Assembly (NCBI GenBank): GCA_044347755.1
Contig: JBIKUE010000006.1
Span: 1 to 64,000 of the forward strand
Source: M3007 sp044347755
GTDB taxonomy: Bacteria; Bacteroidota; Bacteroidia; Chitinophagales; Saprospiraceae
Direction: 5' to 3'
DNA length: 64,000 bases
Shown: in pieces, positions 28,353 through 35,819 of the stretch
How the letters are laid out: each line of letters opens with the position of its first letter
Position numbering within the stretch: position 1 is the first letter of the stretch
Program-made: the position numbers and the translations under genes
The notes under the pieces: generated by a model
The model's database searches: none
The model's input: only the letters and a program-made list of their open reading frames with translations
What the model was told of the DNA's origin: nothing

Positions 28353-28922
28353 TTACAACGGCCAATATTCCGACAATCCCAGTTCCTCCGCTATCTGCCG
28401 CGTGGGTTTGAAGGACCAGATAAATGCCAGCACAAGCCGGCCGTCCTCGCGAAAGTCCATAATATAATCTTCGTGCAATTTCTCCGCCTTTTTAAGCAGC
28501 ATTTGCAGGCGTTTCACCAGATAAGTCGCCAGTGTATCACTTCTGCGGTCCGGAAACTTCCGGATCATGGCTTCATGCAGCCGGATGGCTTCCGCCAGCA
28601 TAAAAAGCGCCAGAATCACTTCTCCGGATTTGTCTTTGGTTGCCTGCACGTGTTCTGTGATCCGCGCATTCCAGTGTCGCAGGTATATCAGTAAATAACC
28701 CGGCGTCAGGTAATCCTTGCCAGCTTTCGTCAGATCCGCGGCAATTTCTTCCCGAAGCGCATTGGCGCGTTCATCGCGGGTTTCCCCGCCCTCCATCAGT
28801 TCAAATACCAGCCTGCGCACCAGCTTCTCATCCTTAGCCACCAGCCGAAGCAACAGCTTGTCCTTTTCCGCCACAGGCATTCGGGCAATAGCGGCTTTTA
28901 ATTGTTCGTCGAGCTTTGCCAT
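28353..28922 (-). CDS. Hypothetical helical protein, 189 residues
   Basis: Not recognised. It is highly charged and helical throughout, with no signal peptide or membrane segment, and so is probably cytoplasmic. The N-terminal half has leucine/lysine-rich helices (KDKLLLRLVAKDEKLVRRL). The middle has an amphipathic block (YLTPGYLLIYLRHWNARITEH), and the C-terminus has a conserved-looking FIWSFKPTRQIAEELG segment. Its stop is one base from the stop of the convergent OmpA gene. It shares the GC-richer codon usage of that gene. Function unknown. Confidence 0.65.
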   Translation of the reverse strand: MAKLDEQLKAAIARMPVAEKDKLLLRLVAKDEKLVRRLVFELMEGGETRDERANALREEIAADLTKAGKDYLTPGYLLIYLRHWNARITEHVQATKDKSGEVILALFMLAEAIRLHEAMIRKFPDRRSDTLATYLVKRLQMLLKKAEKLHEDYIMDFREDGRLVLAFIWSFKPTRQIAEELGLSEYWPL

Positions 28923-28960
28923 GGCACAAAATTAATGTCCTTAGCCAATATTGGACATTT

Positions 28961-28994
28961 AAAAAAAACGCCACCTGATTACTCAAGTGGCGTT
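28961..28994 (-). terminator. Terminator of the lysine-rich gene
   Basis: Arms AACGCCAC (28967-28974) and GTGGCGTT (28987-28994); A8 at 28961-28968 is the U-run on the minus strand. Confidence 0.8.
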
Positions 28995-29055
28995 AACCCG
29001 TTTCTCATAGTTGCCGTACACGTGTTGGGATGACGGCTTTGGGGGATGTGTGCTG

Positions 29056-29508
29056 TTATTGCTTGCTTTTGGCTCCCTGATCTGTAGTCTTGCCTTTGGC
29101 TGACCCACCTCTATTGGGTTTTGATCTTTCAGCTGGAGCCGAACCTCCCTGAGGGTCCTCTTTTCGGCCTTCGCCTTTTTTAGGTCCTTTAGCTTTCTCG
29201 CCATCATGGTCTTTGTGATGACCCTTAGCTTTGCCCTTGGCTTTGCCTTTAGAGTGGCCTTTTTTCTTGCCGTTTTCACCTTTTTTCTGACTACGAGCTT
29301 CGCCGTTTTTTTCATCTTTTCCAGGTCTGGCCTTATCCTGCCCTGTAGCAGGTACTTCTGCATTAGGTTTGGCTTCAGTTGGCTTGGATTTATCTGACTT
29401 TTTTTCTGTTGCAGGCTCGGTAGATTTTGGGGCAGAAAGGTTTTGGGCGCTTATGCTCCAAGTGGAAAACATAGCAAAAACCAAAGATAACAACATTGCT
29501 TTTTTCAT
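29056..29508 (-). CDS. Secreted lysine-rich low-complexity protein
   Basis: A signal peptide (1-21, cut at SISAQ) is followed by about 130 residues of nearly pure low complexity: Lys, Gly, Glu, Pro, Asp and Ser with repeats of KGKAKGKAKGHHKDHDG type and no hydrophobic core. It is expected to be disordered and strongly basic outside the cytoplasm. Possible roles are binding of nucleic acid, polysaccharide or phosphate; none is shown. An overlapping frame is also lysine-rich but lacks a signal peptide and is ignored. It has its own terminator. Confidence 0.7.
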   Translation of the reverse strand: MKKAMLLSLVFAMFSTWSISAQNLSAPKSTEPATEKKSDKSKPTEAKPNAEVPATGQDKARPGKDEKNGEARSQKKGENGKKKGHSKGKAKGKAKGHHKDHDGEKAKGPKKGEGRKEDPQGGSAPAERSKPNRGGSAKGKTTDQGAKSKQ

Positions 29509-29623
29509 GATCTTGAAATTCTATTTTTGTTTAGACATACTTGATACGGCCAACTTGAAATAAGCCACAGGTGTAAAAGGTGTTTTAACATTTTTTTTAA
29601 TACTTGTATTAAAGTCATTTATA

Positions 29624-29740
29624 GGTCATTTGGGTCATTAAGGTCATTTGGGTCATTTAATGGTTAGCTTTTTGGTCAAAAACAAGGTTTCAACTCATAT
29701 TTGAATGCCATTAAATGACTCTAAATGACTCTAAATGACC
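29624..29740. repeat. Inverted pair of GGTCATTT tandem repeats
   Basis: Left arm 29624-29663 has four 7-11-nt units (GGTCATTTG, GGTCATTAA, GGTCATTTG, GGTCATTTAATGG). Right arm 29708-29740 has CCATTAAATGACT units, the complement. They can fold into one long imperfect hairpin. The right arm ends 2 nt before the stop codon of the ABC permease gene (minus strand). Confidence 0.75.
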
Positions 29741-29742
29741 AT

Positions 29743-30849
29743 TCATAACCTGTCCTTAAAATTTCTCAAACTTATTGCCAGAAAAAAAAGTGCCATGCCG
29801 CCCAGAATGACCGTATGTTTCCAAAGCACATCTAAACCTGTTCCTTTGATCATAATTCCCTTGATAATGGGGTTGAACCAGGTAGCTGGTATGATACTTC
29901 CGATGACCTGAAGTGGAACGGGCATGCTTTCTCGGGGGAAAATGAACCCGGAGAGCAACATGGTTGGCATCATTAACCCAAGTGCCGACATGAACATGGC
30001 GGTCATTTGATCCTTAGCCCGGGTACTGATGAATATGCCCAGAGAAAGTGCCACAAACATATAAAGTACACATTCTGCCGTCAGCAGGAGGATTGAACCA
30101 CGCATGGGCATATCGAAGATGTAAATGCCTACCAGCACTACTACCAGCGCATTAATCAAGGTGAGCACCAAATATGGGGCGGTTTTACCCAGGATGATTT
30201 GAATAGGTTTTAAGGGCGAAACCAATAGAACTTCCATAGTACCCAATTCTTTCTCCCGGGCAATGGTAATGCTGGTCATCATGGCGGATACCAGCATCAG
30301 GATAAGCGTCATAACCCCCGGTACAAAATTGAATACAGCTTTTTGTTCCGGATTGTACCGCATTCTGGTTTCAGTGCGAATGGCCATTGCCTGAGGAGAG
30401 ATTCCTGAAGTGGATGCTTTCTCCAGTATAAAATCGGCGATGATCGCATTCGCATAATTAATCAGGGTGGTAGCGGTATTGGGGTCAGATGCGTCCCCAA
30501 TGAGTTGTATTTCTGTTCTGTTTTCGGGTGAAAGGGCAAAGTCAGAGGGGAAAATCAAAGCCATTTTGATCTCTCCGCTTCGGAAAGCAGATTCCAGATC
30601 GTTGACACCTGAAAGGTTTTGTTCTAACCTAAAATACCCGCTCGACACCAGCTTATTAGTCAGAGAGATGCTTTCTTCTGTTTTGGCAGGATCTACAACT
30701 GCAATAGCCGCGTTTTTGATCTCATTCGTTAGTACATACCCAAACAACAATACCTGAATGACAGGCATACCAAAGAGAATCATCAACGTGCGTCTATCAC
30801 GCATGATATGCCGAAATTCCTTCTGGATAAATGCAGTAAAGCGATTCAT
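29743..30849 (-). CDS. ABC-2 type exporter permease, YbhS-like
   Basis: Membrane half of a multidrug-type exporter. It has one N-terminal helix (about 20-40), a large extracytoplasmic domain (about 41-175) and five C-terminal helices (from about 178). Family marks include KEFRHIMRDRRTLMILFGMP near the start, IAREKELGTMEVLLVSPL before TM3, and LLSGFIFPRESMP before the last loop. The last motif is close to that of YbhS/YhhJ proteins. It is the last gene of the TetR-TolC-HlyD-ABC-ABC operon, separated from the upstream ATPase gene by 159 bp that hold nested hairpins. Bacterial systems of this type normally use two permeases; the second candidate is at 45547. Confidence 0.88.
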   Translation of the reverse strand: MNRFTAFIQKEFRHIMRDRRTLMILFGMPVIQVLLFGYVLTNEIKNAAIAVVDPAKTEESISLTNKLVSSGYFRLEQNLSGVNDLESAFRSGEIKMALIFPSDFALSPENRTEIQLIGDASDPNTATTLINYANAIIADFILEKASTSGISPQAMAIRTETRMRYNPEQKAVFNFVPGVMTLILMLVSAMMTSITIAREKELGTMEVLLVSPLKPIQIILGKTAPYLVLTLINALVVVLVGIYIFDMPMRGSILLLTAECVLYMFVALSLGIFISTRAKDQMTAMFMSALGLMMPTMLLSGFIFPRESMPVPLQVIGSIIPATWFNPIIKGIMIKGTGLDVLWKHTVILGGMALFFLAISLRNFKDRL

Positions 30850-30861
30850 GTTCGATTGTTT

Positions 30862-31011
30862 TAGTGTTTTGGTGTTTTAGTGTTTTGGTGTTTTGGTGGG
30901 ATTGTTCAGAAAAGCGCGGCAAATTTTTCTGAACAATCCCCACTATTCGAAACAATCCTCAGGCTCTTTCTAAATGCCCGGCCGAACGCCAACCAAAACA
31001 CCAAAACACTA
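30862..31011. repeat. Nested inverted repeats inside the exporter operon
   Basis: Outer arms 30878-30900 and 30989-31011 match at 22 of 23 positions (TAGTGTTTTGGTGTTTTGG core and complement), with an extra tandem unit at 30862-30877. An inner perfect 16-bp hairpin has arms 30898-30913 and 30925-30940. The right outer arm includes the ATPase stop codon. It is a large structure in the mRNA between the ATPase and permease cistrons. Confidence 0.8.
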
Positions 31012-31731
31012 TCCTCTTGCTATCCTCCTGAAAACTTCATCCATGTTTTTGGCCTGGTATTGAGTTTTAAGTGCTCCGGGGGTGTCAAGTGCTACGATTC
31101 GGCCATCTACCATCATACTGAGCCGGTTGCAATATTCGGCTTCCTCCATATAGTGCGTAGTGACCATTAGGGTTACTCCCTGATGGGCAGCTTCATAAAT
31201 GAGTTCCCAAAATTGTCTTCGGGTGAGTGGGTCTACGCCGCTGGTGGGTTCGTCCAGAAAAACAATTTTGGGCTCGTGGAGCAAGGCTACAGAGAATGCC
31301 AGTTTCTGTTTCCATCCCAGCGGCAGGCTTTTAACCAATTTGTCTGCTTCTGGCTCCAATTGGAGTTTGGATAAAAGGGATGCCGTTTTGTTTCGAATAT
31401 CTGACAAGCTTAATCCATAGATGCCACCAAAAAAGCGGATGTTCTCCCGAACGGTCAGGTCTTCATACAGGCTGAATTTTTGGCTCATGTAGCCTATTCG
31501 CTTTTTCACTTGCTCTGGGTGCTTCCAAACATCATAACCTGCAACCATGGCTTTCCCGGAACTTGGCGTGAGCAAGCCGGTAAGCATTTTCAAGGCAGTA
31601 GTTTTCCCGGCTCCATTGGCACCCAGGAAGCCGAATATTTCACCTTCATACACCTCAAAAGTGATGGCGTCTACAGCGGTGAAGGCGCCGAAGGATTTGG
31701 TCAGCTGTTGAGTTGAAATGATAGCAGGCAT
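31009..31731 (-). CDS. ABC exporter ATPase, YbhF C-terminal-half type
   Basis: Nucleotide-binding subunit. Walker A GANGAGKTT is at 37-45 and Walker B is IVFLDEPTSGVDP. The ABC signature is atypical: LPLGWKQKLA replaces LSGGQ. That exact kind of degenerate signature is found in the second half of the fused E. coli YbhF. VTTHYMEEAEYC carries the switch histidine. It is one of two adjacent ATPase genes; a heterodimer with the canonical neighbour would contain one canonical and one degenerate signature. It is the fifth gene of the operon, 84 nt after the other ATPase. Confidence 0.9.
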   Translation of the reverse strand: MPAIISTQQLTKSFGAFTAVDAITFEVYEGEIFGFLGANGAGKTTALKMLTGLLTPSSGKAMVAGYDVWKHPEQVKKRIGYMSQKFSLYEDLTVRENIRFFGGIYGLSLSDIRNKTASLLSKLQLEPEADKLVKSLPLGWKQKLAFSVALLHEPKIVFLDEPTSGVDPLTRRQFWELIYEAAHQGVTLMVTTHYMEEAEYCNRLSMMVDGRIVALDTPGALKTQYQAKNMDEVFRRIARG

Positions 31732-31815
31732 TTTAGCGTCATTAAAGAATCCATTGTTCGCGTATGCATTCGTAATACTCCAGATAAGATTGAATGTTGG
31801 TAATAGTCATCTTTT

Positions 31816-32733
31816 TCAGGACTTAAGAAAGGAAATGAAACAATCTTCAATCGTTGGAGTAGCTACCTTGATGTCAATCTGCTCATGACCGTTTGCTTGC
31901 AGGAATTGTATGATTTTCGTTTGGGTAGCCTTGTCAGGGATGGTGCTTTCCATCTTCACATGGGCAAATTCACCGAAGGCATAACAATCTTGTATGCCCT
32001 CCATTTCTCTTAGCACATGAATCAGGGAATACATATTCTTTGAGCGTACGGCAAATAATGGATGATTGAATTCTGTTATGATGCCTTGCGGCGTGTTGCT
32101 GGCCATGATTCGGCCTTCCTGCATCAAAGCTATACGGTCGCAGAGTTCAGCCTCATCCATGTTAGGCGTACTCACCAATATGGTGATTCCGTAATTCCGC
32201 AAGCCTGCCAGCATTTCCCAAAATTCTTGTCTGCTTACGGGATCTACACCCGTGCCGGGCTCATCAAGCAACAGCACTTCCGGACGGTGAATGAGGGCGC
32301 AACATAAGGCCAACTTTTGTTTCATCCCCCCTGAAAGCGCGCCAGCTCTGCGGGTTTTGAAAGGTTCAATTTGGGTATAAATGGGTGCGATCAGATCATA
32401 GTTTTTCCGAATACTTGTACCAAATACGGAAGCAAAAAATTCAAGGTTCTCTTCTACCGTTAAATCCTGATATAAAGAAAACCTCCCCGGCATGTATCCA
32501 AGCAGCTGACGGATTTTCTTGTAATCCTTAATGCCATCCAGATCAAGAAGGCGCACCTGACCATGATCCGGCAGCACCAGAGTTGCCAGAATCCTGAAAA
32601 GGGTGGTCTTCCCGGCGCCATCCGGACCTATCAGGCCGAATATCTCTCCCTTTTCCACCTGAAAACTCAGGTCGTCCAGCGCCTTTAAGGCGCCATAAGA
32701 TTTTGATAGCTGTTGAACCTCAATAACTGGCAT
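31816..32733 (-). CDS. ABC exporter ATPase, YbhF N-terminal-half type
   Basis: Nucleotide-binding subunit with Walker A GPDGAGKTT (36-44), the canonical signature LSGGMKQKLALCCAL and Walker B VLLLDEPGTGVDP. The switch position is unusual: TPNMDEAELC replaces the usual H-loop histidine (TH-MDEAE) with Pro-Asn, as in the first half of YbhF (TSYLDEAEQC there). A C-terminal extension of about 75 residues (from FAVRSKNMYS to EDCFISFLKS) also has its counterpart in YbhF. So each ATPase lacks a different canonical element and the two look obligately complementary. Thirteen bases separate it from the HlyD gene. Confidence 0.9.
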   Translation of the reverse strand: MPVIEVQQLSKSYGALKALDDLSFQVEKGEIFGLIGPDGAGKTTLFRILATLVLPDHGQVRLLDLDGIKDYKKIRQLLGYMPGRFSLYQDLTVEENLEFFASVFGTSIRKNYDLIAPIYTQIEPFKTRRAGALSGGMKQKLALCCALIHRPEVLLLDEPGTGVDPVSRQEFWEMLAGLRNYGITILVSTPNMDEAELCDRIALMQEGRIMASNTPQGIITEFNHPLFAVRSKNMYSLIHVLREMEGIQDCYAFGEFAHVKMESTIPDKATQTKIIQFLQANGHEQIDIKVATPTIEDCFISFLKS

Positions 32734-32746
32734 AAGGCAATGGTTG

Positions 32747-33676
32747 CTATAATTTTACCTCTGCAGGCATTCCGATCTTTAACAGACCATCCGGATTGGG
32801 CACCTCAATTTTCACAGCATATACCAGATTGACACGTTCTTCCCGGGTTTGAATCACCTTTGGGGTAAATTCAGCCTTAGGCGATATCCAGCGTATTTTC
32901 CCGCTTAATTCCTTTTGACTGCCATCTGATGCATCAACCAGGATGGTAACGTCCTGACCAGCTTTAACCAACTCAAGTTGATTGCCTGCTACATAAGCAC
33001 GCAAGGTGAGGGTGCGCATATCGGCAATTTTATACAAAGGTTTTCCAAAAGCAGTCACTTCGCCGGTGGCAGCATATTTGACCAAAACAGTGCCGGGAAT
33101 AGGGTTTATGATGCGACATTTGGCCAGCTGATCGTCCAGTAGGGCTATTTGTTTTTGCAAGGGCAATACCTCTGCAAACAGCCCGCTTTTCTGGACACCC
33201 ATAGCTGCATCAGATGCAGAACGTTGCTCGCCGATCACATCCATCTGACGTTGGGCTGCTTCTATTTGAGCGCTTATATCATCCAACTGTTTTGGGGCAG
33301 CAGCGTCGCTTTTCAGCAGGTTTTCCACCCGGCGTTTTTCACGATCCAGGGTGTTGAGCTGTTGCCGTACAGAGGCTATTTGTTTTTCAAAAACGGCTAG
33401 CTGTGCACCGATGGCCGGACTTTTGGCTACCACGGCCTTAATACTGGCCAGCAGTTGCTCCCGCTTCAGGGTGATCTGAACAGAATCAATGGCGCCAATG
33501 AATTGGCCTGCCTGCAATTCCTGACCTTCTTCAATAGACAATGTCAGGATTTTTCCAGTGGCTTCTGCACTGATTATTCGCTCATCAGCTTCAAAATTGC
33601 CATATGCATCAGCTTTTGGGGCAGATTTCTGACAGGCGATAAACGTAGTCAGGAATAATAAGGTAACATATCTCAT
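32747..33676 (-). CDS. HlyD/YbhG-like periplasmic adaptor lipoprotein
   Basis: Membrane fusion protein linking the inner-membrane ABC exporter to the outer-membrane TolC-like channel. The lipoprotein signal ends TTFIAC with lipid-modified Cys15. A split lipoyl/barrel-sandwich domain flanks a long coiled-coil hairpin (about 75-200, many Gln/Lys/Glu heptads). The beta-barrel follows (TLRAYVAGNQLELVKAGQDV) and ends GMPAEVKL. Length 309 is close to YbhG. Third gene of the operon, 13 nt after TolC. Confidence 0.9.
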   Translation of the reverse strand: MRYVTLLFLTTFIACQKSAPKADAYGNFEADERIISAEATGKILTLSIEEGQELQAGQFIGAIDSVQITLKREQLLASIKAVVAKSPAIGAQLAVFEKQIASVRQQLNTLDREKRRVENLLKSDAAAPKQLDDISAQIEAAQRQMDVIGEQRSASDAAMGVQKSGLFAEVLPLQKQIALLDDQLAKCRIINPIPGTVLVKYAATGEVTAFGKPLYKIADMRTLTLRAYVAGNQLELVKAGQDVTILVDASDGSQKELSGKIRWISPKAEFTPKVIQTREERVNLVYAVKIEVPNPDGLLKIGMPAEVKL

Positions 33677-33689
33677 AGGAACAAAGCTT

Positions 33690-34955
33690 TTAGTCGCCCA
33701 TTTTTGCCAGGTATATTTCCCGGGCTTGAACGGCCTGAATTTCGTGTGTTTTACGGGTTAGTTGTGCCTGTGTGAGCAGATCCATCTGTGCCAGAAAATC
33801 AGTCATGGTCATTACTCCATTCTTTACCTGGGCGTCTGCTCTGCAAATAATATCGGTTTGCAGGGTAATGATGTCATCGTCCTGCGCTAATTGATTGGTC
33901 CACTTTTGTTCATCTTCCCGGTCTTTCAGGCTCGTTGCCCGAAGCCGGATATCAAAGAACTGTCGTTGGGCATCCAGATTTTTGATCTGATAATCCAGTA
34001 TTTGGGTTTCACGATTTTTATTTCCCCAATCAATGGGAGTCCATACCGCCCGCAAACCGATCTGTACAAAGGGCTCCAGACTGGTTTCAAAGAAGTTGAA
34101 AGGGTTCGGGCTGCCAAGACCTCCCTGCGCAAAGGCTTCAAATTTGGGAAGCATACGCACGCTCAAGGCGGATTTGCTCACTTGCAGTGATTTTTGCTGC
34201 AAATCAAACAATCGGTGCTCGGGTCGGGAAGGCTCAGGAAATACAACGGGCGAAGGATCATACTTAAGTACCAAATCCGACTCCTGTCTGCCTATCCATA
34301 GGGCTAGTATCTGCATGAGTGTTTCCTTGTCAGAACGGAGATTGTTCTGTATTTGTCGGTTTTTCAGGATTTGGATCCGAATTTGGTCGGCTGAAGTCAA
34401 TAGTGCCACGCCTTCCCGAACAGCGGCCTCTGCCTGTTTTAATCTGGCTTCCAGATCATGAAGGGCGTGGCCGATGATTTGTTCATTTTCCTGAATCAGC
34501 AGGGCTCTGAAAAACAGGTCAGTCACGATTTCCCGTGTAGAAAACGCCTCTACATCCACCTGCGTGGCTGCCACGTCTTTCTCCAGCTCCCGCTGTTCAC
34601 GCAAGTAACGATCTGCGCCGCCATCCCATATTTTTTGAGCCACATCGGCTGTTAGCCGGTATTGGTCACGGGGTACTTCTGGGATTTCTGACCCCGGGAA
34701 TTTAAAGGGCAGGCCGAACACATCACTTTGCCAGCTGGCCTGTGCTCCTACTTGGATGCGTGGCAACCTATTGCTTCGAATATTTCGGGATTGCAAGGCC
34801 AGGATGCTTTCTGCATGAAGTTTTTTTGTTTGGAGTGGGGTGGTTTCCTGAGCCATTTTCCGGCATTGTGCCACCGTAAGGGTGTCAGCCCCTTGAACCT
34901 GGGGCAATACTGTCCAGGTTATCAAAATCGAAATGCTGAATATTTGCTTATGCAT
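33690..34955 (-). CDS. TolC-family outer membrane efflux protein
   Basis: Trimeric outer-membrane channel for the exporter. Signal peptide from MHKQIFSISILITW to QGAD. Then long alpha-helical repeats rich in Gln, Leu, Glu and Arg with the usual two-fold structure, for example LREQRELEKDVAATQVDVEA and LKDREDEQKWTNQLAQDDD. I start at ATG 34955 because the signal peptide begins there; the in-frame ATG five codons earlier is not needed. It is second in the operon, 33 nt after the TetR gene and 13 nt before the adaptor gene. Confidence 0.88.
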   Translation of the reverse strand: MHKQIFSISILITWTVLPQVQGADTLTVAQCRKMAQETTPLQTKKLHAESILALQSRNIRSNRLPRIQVGAQASWQSDVFGLPFKFPGSEIPEVPRDQYRLTADVAQKIWDGGADRYLREQRELEKDVAATQVDVEAFSTREIVTDLFFRALLIQENEQIIGHALHDLEARLKQAEAAVREGVALLTSADQIRIQILKNRQIQNNLRSDKETLMQILALWIGRQESDLVLKYDPSPVVFPEPSRPEHRLFDLQQKSLQVSKSALSVRMLPKFEAFAQGGLGSPNPFNFFETSLEPFVQIGLRAVWTPIDWGNKNRETQILDYQIKNLDAQRQFFDIRLRATSLKDREDEQKWTNQLAQDDDIITLQTDIICRADAQVKNGVMTMTDFLAQMDLLTQAQLTRKTHEIQAVQAREIYLAKMGD

Positions 34956-34988
34956 ATTGAAGCCAGTCATTGGGTTTATTGTGAATGC

Positions 34989-35621
34989 TTATTTGTCAGG
35001 TCTTAATCCTGCCAGTATAAACCTGGTTGCTTCCTTTTTTCGTTCTTCCAGTAATTGTTTCATTTCATCGTGGGTCATGCCAAGTAAAATACGTATCAGA
35101 GGTTTTCCAAGGAAGGGGAAAATGCAAAGCGATATGATATTTAATATCAAATGGCGAGGATCAATAGGTCTTATTTTTCCAGCCCGGATCTCCTCCTCCA
35201 CCTGTTTAAAAAAGAACTCTGGTTGGGGTAGTTCTTTAGGTAAAACGGTTTCAAAAAAATGATCTGGATGTTTGTTGATCTCAGATATGATGAACAAGGG
35301 GACGAAGGTGTTTTTTGAGATGATTCCAATATAGAAATCTATGAACCGGGTAATTTTTTCTTCCAAAGGCAAGTCACTTTCCAGAACCTTTCTTACCATG
35401 GGAATGGCTTGGGCAATAACAGCCCGAACAACTGCTTCGTACAGCTTTTCCTTAGATCGATAATAATAGTGAAGCAAGGCTTTATTGATGCCAGCCCGGT
35501 CTGCTATCTCCTGCATCTTGGCGCCGTCCATACCTTTCTGGGTAAAGACTTCATGGGCGGCTTCGAATATCCTTTGTTCTGTCGAATCCTGAACGACAGG
35601 CTTGATCTCTGTTTTATCCAT
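34989..35621 (-). CDS. TetR-family repressor of the exporter (CecR-like)
   Basis: DNA-binding regulator. The N-terminal HTH covers about residues 15-62, with KMQEIADRAGINKALLHYYY as recognition region and the following SKEKLYEAV. The C-terminal ligand domain (about 63-210) is helical. The start at 35621 places it 4 nt downstream of an 18-bp palindrome that overlaps its probable transcription start; the in-frame ATG at 35660 would read through the operator and -7 box. As first gene of the operon it likely represses itself and the five exporter genes. The effector is unknown. Confidence 0.9.
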   Translation of the reverse strand: MDKTEIKPVVQDSTEQRIFEAAHEVFTQKGMDGAKMQEIADRAGINKALLHYYYRSKEKLYEAVVRAVIAQAIPMVRKVLESDLPLEEKITRFIDFYIGIISKNTFVPLFIISEINKHPDHFFETVLPKELPQPEFFFKQVEEEIRAGKIRPIDPRHLILNIISLCIFPFLGKPLIRILLGMTHDEMKQLLEERKKEATRFILAGLRPDK

Positions 35622-35625
35622 TAGG

Positions 35626-35643
35626 TTTAACCATTTGGTTAAA
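35626..35643. promoter_or_regulatory. TetR operator 1
   Basis: TTTAACCATTTGGTTAAA, two perfect 8-bp half sites around TT, between the -7 box and the repressor ATG. It is the same as the site at 45474-45491 except for one central base. Confidence 0.75.
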
Positions 35644-35649
35644 TAAGGG

Positions 35650-35681
35650 CAAAGGTGCAAGACTTGCTCAAATGAGGCAAA
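35650..35681 (-). promoter_or_regulatory. Promoter of the exporter operon
   Basis: On the minus strand: TTTG (35681-35678), 20 nt, CACCTTTG (35657-35650), one mismatch from TAnnTTTG. The predicted start point falls at the edge of the operator. Confidence 0.6.
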
Positions 35682-35723
35682 CTTTTAGGCAGAAAAATTT
35701 TAATGGACAATCAGATTGCGGGA

Positions 35724-35795
35724 TTATAGGGCTGTAAAACAACATGGGTTGTCACTTCTCAGAATGACAACCCATGTTGTTTTACAGCCCTATAA
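35724..35795. terminator. 31-bp perfect inverted repeat after the desaturase gene
   Basis: Arms 35724-35754 and 35765-35795 are exact complements around a 10-nt loop. It lies between the desaturase stop and the TetR promoter on the same strand. It could terminate the desaturase transcript and insulate the exporter promoter. No clear U-run follows. Confidence 0.65.
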
Positions 35796-35819
35796 TAAAA
35801 GGCCAGGCCGACATAAGGC

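Noticed and set aside
28983..29363. Alternative lysine-rich frame of 126 residues
   Set aside because: It overlaps the signal-peptide-bearing gene in another frame and gains its lysines from A-rich codons; no signal peptide and no supporting start.
35622..35660. Upstream start for the TetR protein
   Set aside because: It would lie at or upstream of the promoter -7 box and read through the operator palindrome.
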